64,000 bases of DNA from an uncultured Curtobacterium sp. GTDB taxonomy: Bacteria > Actinomycetota > Actinomycetes > Actinomycetales > Microbacteriaceae. Each line of letters opens with the position of its first letter. The first letter of the stretch is position 1. Location of the stretch: contig CAJYUW010000017.1 in the NCBI GenBank assembly GCA_913778205.1, positions 1 to 64,000 of the forward strand, written 5' to 3'. This document shows, one piece after another, positions 36,232 through 46,795 of this stretch. The notes beneath the pieces were generated by a model. That model was not told where the DNA came from and did not search any database. It saw nothing but the letters and a program-made list of their open reading frames with translations. Position numbers and translations under genes: made by a program.

Positions 36232-37991
36232 CGCGTGGCTCCGGGGGTCGGGACGGCGCCCCAGCCGGGAGGCCCGTCCTGGTCCCGCCACGCGGGCGCG
36301 GCGGACGAGGTGGTCGGTCCGGCGCCGGGGGCGACCGGCCGCGGGTCCGTCCCGTGCGTGGCGGGGGCGATCCGGGCCTCCCGTTCGCGCCACCGGTGGG
36401 AGGTGTCGACCGCAGCGGCCTCGACGGCGCGCGCAGCGGTCTCCGACCACAGCCGCTGCGCGTCGTGGGCGTCGAGCGCACCCACGCGCGCGCTCACCGG
36501 CCCCTGCACGGTGTGCACGTGGACGGCGGCGAGGCGGAGCAGCCGCTCGAGCGGGCCCTGGTCCACCTTGACGCTCTGCACGCGCGGCAGCGGCACGATG
36601 ACGAGCGACCGCCAGACGGCACCGAGCCGGAGCAGCACCGCACCCTGCACGAACCGGTACCCGTTGCGGCGGGAGGAGAGCGGGCGGAGCCATGCGCCGC
36701 GCCGCGGGGAGTGCACGAAGCCGCCGCGGGCGCCCGACGTCGTGAGGCTGTCGTCCACCACGCTGACGGCCTCGGCGGAGCCCTCGCGGAGCTCCTCGCG
36801 CGACGCCCGCGGCCCGGCCACCGCCGTGCCGACGAGGCCGGGGAGGATGATGTCGAGGACCTCGCGGACGTCCTCGGCGCGGCCGACCGGCAGGACGATC
36901 GAGGACGCCTGCTGGTTGGTCGACTGCCCGTTGCCGGCGTTCGTCGCCCGGTTGATGCGGATGTCCCACCAGCCGAACGGACGCCAGAGCAGCGGCTGCG
37001 CGACGCTCACGGCGTGGATGCGTCCGGGCGGGAGCGTCTCGTTCGAGGTGGACACGAGCCCGAAGCCGATGCGGATGCCGTCGCGGGTGTCGGCGATCGT
37101 GTACTGCAGCGACCGCGAGAACTTGCGGACGTAGTACCCGCCGGCACCGATGACGGCCGGGAAGAGCGCGAAGAGGATGCCGTACTCGCCGGTGATCGCG
37201 ACGCTGACGACCATCACGGCGACCGCGACGACGAGGAACACGGTCGTGGTGGACAGGAGCATCGAGGCGATGAGCCGCCCGGGGTGCACCTTGACCACCC
37301 TGGTCGCACGCACCGCGGCCGGGTCGAGCTCCGGTGAGAAGACCTCCTCCAGCCGGTCCTGCAGCGCGCCGTACGACGGTCGCGAGGGATCCTGCTGGTC
37401 GTCCTCCTTCGCCCCGGAGGCGAGCACGAGGATGCGGCGACGGAGGTCCTCCGCGGGCTTCGAGCCGAGGTAGGCGAGCTGCACGTTCGCGTCGTTCCCG
37501 GCCTGTGCGATCTCCAGCTTGGCGGTGCCGAGGAGCCGCGGCAGGATCGGCCGCGAGATGTTGATGCCCTGGATCCGGTCGAGTCGCGCCTTGCGGTGGT
37601 TCCGGAAAAGCACCCCGGAGCGGACCTCGACGATCTCGCCCGTGACGCGGAACTCGTGCATCCGCCACGACAGGTAGAACAGCGCGATGAGCACGACGAG
37701 CAGCGCTGCGACGCCGAGCAGGGCCCACCCCACGGCGCCGTGCTCGTACACGTAGCGCACCGGGTCGCCGTCGTCGGGCGGACCGCCCCCGGGGATCACG
37801 AGCTCGACGAGTTGGTCGCGCAGGCTGTTCAGGACGTACCCGAGCACGACGATGAGGACGATGCCGCCGCGGAGCAGCGGGGTCAGGGGGTGCAGTCGGT
37901 GCCACTCCCCGTCGGTCAGCGGGGCGGCGGCGGCCGCGTTGCCGACCTGGCTCGGCGGGGTCGGGGGCGGCGGTCCGGGGCGGAAGGTCAC
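36228..37991 (-). CDS. PH domain-containing membrane protein (bPH2/YdbT-like)
   Basis: Repeated bPH2 units (FRVTGEIVEVRSGVLFRNHRKARLDRIQGINISRPILPRLLGTAKLEIAQAG). Confidence 0.85.
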   Translation of the reverse strand: MTFRPGPPPPTPPSQVGNAAAAAPLTDGEWHRLHPLTPLLRGGIVLIVVLGYVLNSLRDQLVELVIPGGGPPDDGDPVRYVYEHGAVGWALLGVAALLVVLIALFYLSWRMHEFRVTGEIVEVRSGVLFRNHRKARLDRIQGINISRPILPRLLGTAKLEIAQAGNDANVQLAYLGSKPAEDLRRRILVLASGAKEDDQQDPSRPSYGALQDRLEEVFSPELDPAAVRATRVVKVHPGRLIASMLLSTTTVFLVVAVAVMVVSVAITGEYGILFALFPAVIGAGGYYVRKFSRSLQYTIADTRDGIRIGFGLVSTSNETLPPGRIHAVSVAQPLLWRPFGWWDIRINRATNAGNGQSTNQQASSIVLPVGRAEDVREVLDIILPGLVGTAVAGPRASREELREGSAEAVSVVDDSLTTSGARGGFVHSPRRGAWLRPLSSRRNGYRFVQGAVLLRLGAVWRSLVIVPLPRVQSVKVDQGPLERLLRLAAVHVHTVQGPVSARVGALDAHDAQRLWSETAARAVEAAAVDTSHRWREREARIAPATHGTDPRPVAPGAGPTTSSAAPAWRDQDGPPGWGAVPTPGATR

Positions 37992-38000
37992 GGCGGCGCC

Positions 38001-38522
38001 TCAGAGCCCGGCGCGACGGGACTCGGCCAGCTCCACGAGCCGGTCGCGGAGGTCGTCGGCGTCGGCGGCGGGGATGCCCGGGATGCGCACGTTGGTCGCC
38101 GCGGCCGCGGTCACGAACTTCAGCTCGCTCATGCCGAGGGCACGGTCGAGCGGGCCGCGCGCCACGTCGACGAGCTGCATGCGGCCGTACGGCACGGCGG
38201 TGAAGCGCTGCCACATGAGGCCGCGGCGGAACACCAGGTCGTCGTCACGCAGCGCGTAGCCGATCGAGCGGACCCGGCGGGGCGTGAGCACGGCCGTGAC
38301 GAGGGCGACGATGCCGATCGCGATGCCGATGCCGGTCCACACGACGCCCGCGGGGCGTCCGAACCCCCCGTTCACGACGCCGAGGAGCACGAACCCGGCA
38401 GTCACGACCACGCCGACGAGCACGGTCGTCACGAGCTCGGTCCAGACCAGCTTCGGCGAGACCCGGGTCCAGGTGGTGCCGGTCAGGCCGAGGCCCGGCT
38501 CGTCGAGTCGTTCTCTCGGCAT
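38001..38522 (-). CDS. PH domain-containing protein
   Basis: IGYALRDDDLVFRRGLMWQRFTAVPYGRMQLVDVARGPLDRALGMSELKFVTAAAATNVRIPGIPAADADDLRDRL. Confidence 0.88.
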   Translation of the reverse strand: MPRERLDEPGLGLTGTTWTRVSPKLVWTELVTTVLVGVVVTAGFVLLGVVNGGFGRPAGVVWTGIGIAIGIVALVTAVLTPRRVRSIGYALRDDDLVFRRGLMWQRFTAVPYGRMQLVDVARGPLDRALGMSELKFVTAAAATNVRIPGIPAADADDLRDRLVELAESRRAGL

Positions 38523-38538
38523 CGCGGGCTCCGCTCCC

Positions 38539-39027
38539 TCAGTTCGTGGCCGCCGGACCGCCGCGGTGGTCGTCCTGGTCGTCGTCGCCGGGTGGGGCGA
38601 TGCACATGCGTTCGGCGACCAGGGCGCACACCGTCAGGACGACGGCACCGCCGAGCGCCACGGCGTTCGGCAGGGTCGAGCCTAGCGAAGGGGTGGCGTT
38701 CCGGGTCAGGAGGTACAGGAGCAGCCCGGCCCCGAACCCGCCGAAGAGGGCGCCCCCGATGCTCGACGCCTTCGCGAGGACGACCACCCGGGTCGCGTAC
38801 AGCGGGTCGACCGGGCGCTGTCGGAGCGCTCCCTCCTTGGCGTGGCGTCGGACCGGGCGGGCCATGAGCACGACGGCGATGCCGATGAACGCGAGGGTGA
38901 GGCCGAACGGCGTCGTCAGCAGGAGCGTCGGCGCGCTGCGGGAGGCCAGTACGGCGTCGACGGCGAAGCCCGCCACGGCCGCGACGACGGCGACGCTGAC
39001 GAGGACCGACGCCCGGGTCGGCTTCAC
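38539..39027 (-). CDS. DUF3180 family membrane protein
   Basis: MKPTRASVLVSVAVVAAVAGFAVDAVLASRSAPTLLLTTPFGLTLAFIGIAVVLMARPVRR...; position next to folK. Confidence 0.8.
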   Translation of the reverse strand: MKPTRASVLVSVAVVAAVAGFAVDAVLASRSAPTLLLTTPFGLTLAFIGIAVVLMARPVRRHAKEGALRQRPVDPLYATRVVVLAKASSIGGALFGGFGAGLLLYLLTRNATPSLGSTLPNAVALGGAVVLTVCALVAERMCIAPPGDDDQDDHRGGPAATN

Positions 39028-39617
39028 GTCCCCGCTCCGCGTGCCCCCGGCTCGTCGGCCCGCGGGTCGTCGGCAGCTAGCTCGTCGGCAGCTGGCTCGT
39101 CGGCCCGCGGCTCCTCGAACAGGCGCGGCTCGTCGACGCGTTCGGTGTCGTCGCCGACGGCCGCGAGGAGGTCCGCCACCCGTCCGGCGCCGGGCAGCAC
39201 CGCCTCGGGGTCGGCGTCGGCCCAGGGCGCGAGCACGAAGGCGCGCTCCGCGGCGCGCGGGTGCGGCACCGTGAGCGTCGCGGTGTCCAGCACGAGGTCG
39301 TCGACGGCCACCACGTCGAGGTCGAGCGTCCGGTCACCCCAGCGCACCTCGCGCGTGCGGCCGTGCTCGTCCTCGATCCCGTGGAGCGCGTCGAGCAGGG
39401 CCTGGGGCTCGAGGTCGGTCTCGACGACGACGACGCCGTTCCGGTACCGCGGCTTCGTCTCGTCGCGACCCTCGAGCGTGACCGCGACGGACTCCACCTC
39501 TCGGCTCGACGCCACCGGGGTCACGCCCGGCAGTGCCGCGATCGCCGCGGCCGCGGCCCGGAGGGTGCTGCCGCGGTCGCCGAGGTTGGCGCCGAGCGCG
39601 ATGACCGCGCGACTCAC
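39024..39617 (-). CDS. folK: 2-amino-4-hydroxy-6-hydroxymethyldihydropteridine diphosphokinase
   Basis: SRAVIALGANLGDRGSTLRAAAAAI...RTREVRWGDRTLDLDVVAVDDLVLDTATLTVPHPRAAERAFVLAPWAD. Confidence 0.95.
   Translation of the reverse strand: MSRAVIALGANLGDRGSTLRAAAAAIAALPGVTPVASSREVESVAVTLEGRDETKPRYRNGVVVVETDLEPQALLDALHGIEDEHGRTREVRWGDRTLDLDVVAVDDLVLDTATLTVPHPRAAERAFVLAPWADADPEAVLPGAGRVADLLAAVGDDTERVDEPRLFEEPRADEPAADELAADDPRADEPGARGAGT
39049..39108. repeat. 15-bp tandem repeat (4 units) at the 3' end of folK
   Basis: ggctcgtcggcccgc / gggtcgtcggcagct / agctcgtcggcagct / ggctcgtcggcccgc, encoding ADEP/AADEL-like repeats. Confidence 0.88.
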
Positions 39618-40012
39618 TCTTCTTCCTCGCCGGCGGCCCCCGACACCGCGGCACCGCGGGTCCGGCGGATGGTGATCGAGACGTCCGTGAACGGCACCGT
39701 GATGGGCGCTTGCGGCTTGTGCACCGTGACCTCGACCGCCAGCGCCGCCCGGTGCGTGAGGACGGCGGCGGCGATGCGCTCCGCCAGGGTCTCGATGAGG
39801 TCGACCGGCCCGCCCTCGATCTCGGCGACGACCTGCTCGGCGACGACGCCGTAGTGCACGGTGTCGTCGAGGTCGTCGGACCCCGAGGACACCCGCGCGT
39901 CGACCTCGACGGCGACGTCGACGACGAAGTCCTGGCCGTCGGCGCGCTCGTGATCGAACACGCCGTGGTTCCCCCGGGCACGGACCCCGGTCAGTCGGAT
40001 GGTGTCGTTCAC
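39614..40012 (-). CDS. folB: Dihydroneopterin aldolase
   Basis: NDTIRLTGVRARGNHGVFDHERADGQDFVVDVAVEVDARVSSGSDDLDDTVHYGVVAEQV. Confidence 0.94.
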   Translation of the reverse strand: MNDTIRLTGVRARGNHGVFDHERADGQDFVVDVAVEVDARVSSGSDDLDDTVHYGVVAEQVVAEIEGGPVDLIETLAERIAAAVLTHRAALAVEVTVHKPQAPITVPFTDVSITIRRTRGAAVSGAAGEEEE

Positions 40013-41007
40013 GATCGTGCTGCCCTCCAGGCATCCCAGACGTCGAGCACCGCACGGGTCGGTGCGGGGTCGTGCACGCGCACACCCCACGCGCCGCGTT
40101 CGGCGGCGAGCAGGCTGATGGCGGCGGTGGCGAGGTCGCGGTCCCGGGGTGGTGCGCCGGCAGCGCTGCCGACCCCGTCCAGGAACCGCTTGCGGGACGC
40201 GGCGACGAGCACCGGGAGCCCGATCGAGGCGAAGCGTTCGTAGCCGGCCAGGATCTCCCAGTTCTGGGCACCCTGCTTGGCGAAGCCGAGGCCGGGGTCG
40301 ATCACGACCTGCTCCTCGCGCACCCCGAGGACGATGAGTTCGGCGACGCGGAGCTCGACCTCGCGGCGGACCTCCTCGACCGCGTGGGCGTACTCGGCGT
40401 TCCGGTACATCCGGTCACTGTGGCCGCGCCAGTGCATCACGACGAAGCCGGCACCGGTGTCGCGCACGACCCGGGCCATGTCCTCGTCGGCGAGTCCCCC
40501 GGAGACGTCGTTCACGATCGCGGCGCCTGCCTCGACCGCGCGTTCGGCGGTCGAGGCGTTCATCGTGTCGACGCTCACCGCGATGCCCTCGGCGACGAGT
40601 TCCCGCACGACCGGGATCACGCGGTCCTGCTCGACCTCCACCGGGACCCGATCGGCGCCCGGTCGTGTGGACTCGCCGCCGACGTCGACCAGGTCGGCGC
40701 CGGCCGCGACGAGGTCTCGGGCGTGCTGCACCGCCGCGTCGTACGCGTGGTGCAGTCCGCCGTCGCTGAAGGAGTCGGGCGTGACGTTGAGGATGCCCAT
40801 CACCCGCGTCCGATCGGCGGCGGGCGGCTCCGTCACGGCACGGCCGCGCCGACGACCGGTCACGATCTCGGGCACCGGTGCCGGCGCCCGGAGGTCGATC
40901 GCGACCGTCGGCGGCTCCGCGGCGGTCGTGCGCGCCCGGTGTTCCTCGGCGCGCGCACGGTCCGCCTCGGCGAGGCGACGCGAGCGTCTCGTCGGCAGGT
41001 CGGTCAT
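40009..41007 (-). CDS. folP: Dihydropteroate synthase
   Basis: RVMGILNVTPDSFSDGGLHHAYDAAVQHARDLVAAGADLVDVGGESTRPGA...VIDPGLGFAKQGAQNWEIL. Confidence 0.96.
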   Translation of the reverse strand: MTDLPTRRSRRLAEADRARAEEHRARTTAAEPPTVAIDLRAPAPVPEIVTGRRRGRAVTEPPAADRTRVMGILNVTPDSFSDGGLHHAYDAAVQHARDLVAAGADLVDVGGESTRPGADRVPVEVEQDRVIPVVRELVAEGIAVSVDTMNASTAERAVEAGAAIVNDVSGGLADEDMARVVRDTGAGFVVMHWRGHSDRMYRNAEYAHAVEEVRREVELRVAELIVLGVREEQVVIDPGLGFAKQGAQNWEILAGYERFASIGLPVLVAASRKRFLDGVGSAAGAPPRDRDLATAAISLLAAERGAWGVRVHDPAPTRAVLDVWDAWRAARS

Positions 41008-41013
41008 GCCGGC

Positions 41014-42999
<1,986 letters not shown>

Positions 43000-43134
43000 G
43001 TGATCCGGGCAGGACGCCCGACACCTTTCTCTGCCGAAGTTGCGTGCAGGTCAGCATACGGCGGCGATTCTGTGGCGAGAATGGGTGTCCTCTGCGGGCG
43101 AACTCCACGCCCCGCCAGGGTCGCCCGAGCGTCG

Positions 43135-43689
43135 TCAGGAGTAGACGTGCGGCGCGAGCACGCCGATGCCGCGCAGGTTCCGGTAGCGCTCGTCGAAGTC
43201 GAGGCCGTACCCCACCACGAAGGCGTCCGGGATCTCGAACCCGACGTACTTCACGTCCACCTCGACCTTCGCGGCCTCGGGCTTGCGGAGCAGCGCGACG
43301 ATCTCGACGCTCGCGGCACCGCGCGACTCGAGGTTCTGCTTGAGCCACGAGAGCGTCAGGCCGGAGTCGATGATGTCCTCGACGATGATGACGTCGCGAC
43401 CGTGCAGGTCGGTGTCGAGGTCCTTGAGGATGCGGACGACACCGGAGGACTTCGTGCCGGAGCCGTACGACGACACCGCCATCCAGTCCATCCGCGCCTG
43501 CATCTTGAGGTGGCGCGAGAAGTCCGCCATCACCATGACGGCACCCTTCAGCACGCCGACGAGCAGGGGGTCCTTCCCCGCGTAGTCACGGTCGACCACC
43601 GCGGCGAGCTCGGCGAGCTTCTCGTCGATCTGCTCGGGGGTGAAGAGCACTTCGGACAGGTCTGCCTGGACGTCGGAGAGTTCCACCAC
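43135..43689 (-). CDS. hpt: Hypoxanthine phosphoribosyltransferase
   Basis: PLLVGVLKGAVMVMADFSRHLKMQARMDWMAVSSYGSGTKSSGVVRILKDLDTDLHGRDVIIVEDIIDSGLTL. Confidence 0.96.
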   Translation of the reverse strand: MVELSDVQADLSEVLFTPEQIDEKLAELAAVVDRDYAGKDPLLVGVLKGAVMVMADFSRHLKMQARMDWMAVSSYGSGTKSSGVVRILKDLDTDLHGRDVIIVEDIIDSGLTLSWLKQNLESRGAASVEIVALLRKPEAAKVEVDVKYVGFEIPDAFVVGYGLDFDERYRNLRGIGVLAPHVYS

Positions 43690-43695
43690 CCCAGC

Positions 43696-44715
43696 CTAAC
43701 CGGCGGTGAACGCCAGACGGTCGCCCGATCGCGACGCCCGCACGCCCGGGAGGTCGATCGGCCCCTGCCCGTGCCAGTCGGTGACGAGCCGGCAGACCTC
43801 GAGCGTCTGCGTGCGCGTGAGCGTCACCCCGAACTCGCTCTCGACGGCGAGCCGGACCAGGCGCTGGCGGAGGGCGGGCGGGTTCGCGGCGAGTTCCCGC
43901 ACCGAGAGCGAGATGCCCGCCTCGGAGTGCTCGGCGAGGTCCTCCGCCATCTCCTCGGCGAAGTGGTCGAGCGCGGCGGAGTCCTCGCGGAGCTGCTCGG
44001 CCGTGCGGGCGAGCGCCTCGGGCACCCCGGCGCCGAGGTCGCGTTCGAGCGCGGGCATGAGGCTGGTCCGCACCCGCACCCGGCCGTACGCGGGGTCCTC
44101 GTTCTGCGGGTCGTCCCACGGGACGAGTCCGGCGGCGACGCACACTGCCCGCGTGACGTGCCGACGGACGCCGAGCAGGGGCCGTCCGTAGGCCGGCCCG
44201 GCAGCCCGTCGCGCGAGCGGCGGCATCCCGGACAGCGCGTCGGGACCGCTGCCGCGGAGCAGCCCGAGCAGGACCGTCTCGGCCTGGTCGTCGAGGGTGT
44301 GCCCGAACAGCACCAGGGGCGATCCGACGTCGGACGCGACCTCCGCGATCGAGGCGTGCCGGGCCTCCCGTGCGGCCCCTTCCGGACCACCCGCGGTGCC
44401 CACGGCGACCCGACGGACGGTCACCGGGTCGAGACCCAGCGCGGCCGCCTGCCGGGAGGCGCGGATCGCCACGTCCGCGGAGCCCGCCTGGAGCGCGTGG
44501 TCGACCACCACGGCGCCGGCGCGCAGCGCCTGCTTCGGCGCCTCGAACGCGGTCGCCGCCGCGAGCGCCAGCGAGTCCGCACCGCCGCTCAGCGCGACGA
44601 GCACCGGGACGCCGTCGGCGACGATGCCCTCGACCCGCGCGGTCTCGAGCAGGACGCGCACCGCACGGCGGGTCTCGGCGGTCGCGGGGTCCAGCCGGGG
44701 ACGCGGAGAGTTCAC
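43696..44715 (-). CDS. tilS: tRNA(Ile)-lysidine synthase
   Basis: [21 protein letters not shown]-loop; [20 protein letters not shown]. Confidence 0.95.
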   Translation of the reverse strand: MNSPRPRLDPATAETRRAVRVLLETARVEGIVADGVPVLVALSGGADSLALAAATAFEAPKQALRAGAVVVDHALQAGSADVAIRASRQAAALGLDPVTVRRVAVGTAGGPEGAAREARHASIAEVASDVGSPLVLFGHTLDDQAETVLLGLLRGSGPDALSGMPPLARRAAGPAYGRPLLGVRRHVTRAVCVAAGLVPWDDPQNEDPAYGRVRVRTSLMPALERDLGAGVPEALARTAEQLREDSAALDHFAEEMAEDLAEHSEAGISLSVRELAANPPALRQRLVRLAVESEFGVTLTRTQTLEVCRLVTDWHGQGPIDLPGVRASRSGDRLAFTAG

Positions 44716-44765
44716 CCGGTAACGTTAGCCGCGCTCACCGAACCACCGACAGACCAGGAGTGCAC

Positions 44766-45257
44766 ATGGCCGCGTACGACGTCGTCATCGAGATCCCCAA
44801 GGGCAGCCGCAACAAGTACGAGGTCGACCACGAGACCGGTCGCGTCTACCTCGACCGCGTGCTCTTCACGTCGTTCGTCTACCCGACCGACTACGGCTTC
44901 TTCGAGAACACCCTCGGGCTGGACGGCGACCCCGTGGACGCGCTCGTGCTCCTCGAGTACCCGGCGTTCCCCGGCGTGGGCGTGAAGGTCCGCCCGGTCG
45001 GCGTCTTCAAGATGAGCGACGAGGCCGGCAGCGACGCGAAGGTGCTCGTGGTCCCCGCGAAGGACCCGCGCTGGCAGCACATCCAGGACATCTCGGACGT
45101 CGACGAGCAGACGAAGGCCGAGATCGCGCACTTCTTCGAGCGCTACAAGGACCTCGAGCCGGGCAAGTGGGTCAAGGCCGACGGCTGGGGCGACGCCGCC
45201 GAGGCCGAGGAGATCGTGCAGGCCGGCCAGAAGGCGTACGTGCCCGCCGGTCACTGA
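44766..45257 (+). CDS. ppa: Inorganic pyrophosphatase
   Basis: [71 protein letters not shown]. Confidence 0.97.
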   Translation: MAAYDVVIEIPKGSRNKYEVDHETGRVYLDRVLFTSFVYPTDYGFFENTLGLDGDPVDALVLLEYPAFPGVGVKVRPVGVFKMSDEAGSDAKVLVVPAKDPRWQHIQDISDVDEQTKAEIAHFFERYKDLEPGKWVKADGWGDAAEAEEIVQAGQKAYVPAGH

Positions 45258-45269
45258 CAGTTCGACACA

Positions 45270-45308
45270 CGAAGGGCCCCGCACTCCTGGTGAGTGCGGG
45301 GCCCTTCG
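45270..45308. terminator. Bidirectional terminator between convergent ppa and the NlpC/P60 gene
   Basis: cgaagggccccgcactc-ctggt-gagtgcggggcccttcg, 17-bp perfect arms. Confidence 0.85.
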
Positions 45309-45325
45309 TCGGTTCGTCGGTTCGT

Positions 45326-46762
45326 CTACAGCGAGCCGGTGGGGCGCGCCACGTAGGGCAGGAGCTGGTTCGGGAGCCAGACGGCTCGCTCGACCACGCC
45401 GACACCGGGCCTGGCGGCCTCGATCATCTGGCCGTTGCCGGTGTAGATCGAGTCGTGGTAACCACCGCTGGCGGTTCCGTTGTTCGAGTAGAAGAGGATG
45501 TCGCCGGGCTGCCGCTGCGCGAGCGGGACGAGCCGGCCGATCGACGCGAAGTAGTTGTACTGCCACACGACGTTGTGCCCCCCGGTCGCCACGCCCTGCG
45601 AGCCGTAGGCCCCCATCACGAGGCCGGAGCAGTCCCAGCTGTTCGGGCCAGCGGCGCCCAGGAGGTACGGATCGCCGAGCTGCTGCCGCGCGAAGGCGAT
45701 CGCTCCCGCGGCCTTCGACGGGCTGCTCGGGGCGGGGGCGGGCGTGGTCGGCTTCGGCGTGCTCGGCGCGGGGCGGGCCGGGCTGGGCTTGCTCGGTGCG
45801 GGCTGCGCAGGGCTCGGCTTGCTCGGCGCGGGCTGCGCAGGGCTCGGGTTGCTCGGCGCGGAGCCCGAGCCGCCGTCGGAGCCGCCGCCGGTGCCGGGCG
45901 CGGTCGCCGTGCCGGACCCGGTGGACGAGCCGCCGCCCGTGCCCGGGCTCGTGGTGCCCGCGCCGCCACCGCCCGCTCCGGTCTGCGCCCGTGCCGCGAG
46001 CTCGGCCTCGGCCTGCTTCGCCTGCTGTGCGTTCCAGTACGCCGTCTCGGTGGCGACGCTCGTGCCCTTGAGGTAGGCGAGCTGCTGCAGGACCTGGTCC
46101 TGCTGGTCCTGCTCGCGCTGGAGTCGGTCCTGCGCCCGGGATGCGGCGTCCTCCGCTGCCCCGAGGGCGGTCTTCGTCGAGTCCGTCGCCTTCGCGAGCG
46201 CCGTCGTCGCCTGGCGCTGCTGGGACGCGAGCGAGTCGACGGTGTTCTGGTCCGCCTGGGCCTGCGCGAGCACGGTCGCGGAGCGCTGCGACAGGTGCGA
46301 CATCGTCCCGACGCGGTAGAGCAGGTCCTTGGAGTCCCGTGCGTCGACGAGCATCGAGGTGGAGAGGTCGCCGCCGCCCGTGCGTGCCAGCTCGACCACG
46401 AGTCCGGCGACCTGGGCGGCCGAGTGCTCCGCGGTCGCCCTCGCCCGCTTCGACTGGGCCGCCAGGTCGTCGAGGTCGGACTGCGCGACCTGCTGCTCCG
46501 ACGCCGCGAGCGCGTAGGTCTGCGCCGCCTGCTGCTCGCTCACGGACGCCTCGTCGGCGGCGTCCTGCAGCCCCTCGAGGCGCGAGCCGAGCTCGTCGAC
46601 CGTGCGTTGCGCAGCGGCCTCGTCCGACTTCGCCGCCCGCACGTCGTCCCAGCTCGGAGCCGACGGCGTCGCCTGCGCCGGTGCCGCGAGGGCGATCGAC
46701 AGGCCGATGCCGACGACGGCGACGACCGCGGTGCAGGTCAGGGAGCGGGCGGGGTGCTGCAT
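45326..46762 (-). CDS. NlpC/P60 peptidoglycan hydrolase with coiled-coil N-terminus
   Basis: C-terminal AIAFARQQLGDPYLLGAAGPNSWDCSGLVMGAYGSQGV...GGHNVVWQ; signal peptide and coiled-coil region. Confidence 0.93.
   Translation of the reverse strand: MQHPARSLTCTAVVAVVGIGLSIALAAPAQATPSAPSWDDVRAAKSDEAAAQRTVDELGSRLEGLQDAADEASVSEQQAAQTYALAASEQQVAQSDLDDLAAQSKRARATAEHSAAQVAGLVVELARTGGGDLSTSMLVDARDSKDLLYRVGTMSHLSQRSATVLAQAQADQNTVDSLASQQRQATTALAKATDSTKTALGAAEDAASRAQDRLQREQDQQDQVLQQLAYLKGTSVATETAYWNAQQAKQAEAELAARAQTGAGGGGAGTTSPGTGGGSSTGSGTATAPGTGGGSDGGSGSAPSNPSPAQPAPSKPSPAQPAPSKPSPARPAPSTPKPTTPAPAPSSPSKAAGAIAFARQQLGDPYLLGAAGPNSWDCSGLVMGAYGSQGVATGGHNVVWQYNYFASIGRLVPLAQRQPGDILFYSNNGTASGGYHDSIYTGNGQMIEAARPGVGVVERAVWLPNQLLPYVARPTGSL
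45781..45870. repeat. 30-bp tandem repeat coding the PSKPSPAQPA linker
   Basis: ggctgggcttgctcggtgcgggctgcgcag / ggctcggcttgctcggcgcgggctgcgcag / ggctcgggttgctcggcgcgg... Confidence 0.9.
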
Positions 46763-46795
46763 GGTGGGGTCAATGCCTCCTGGCGACGCTCGTGC

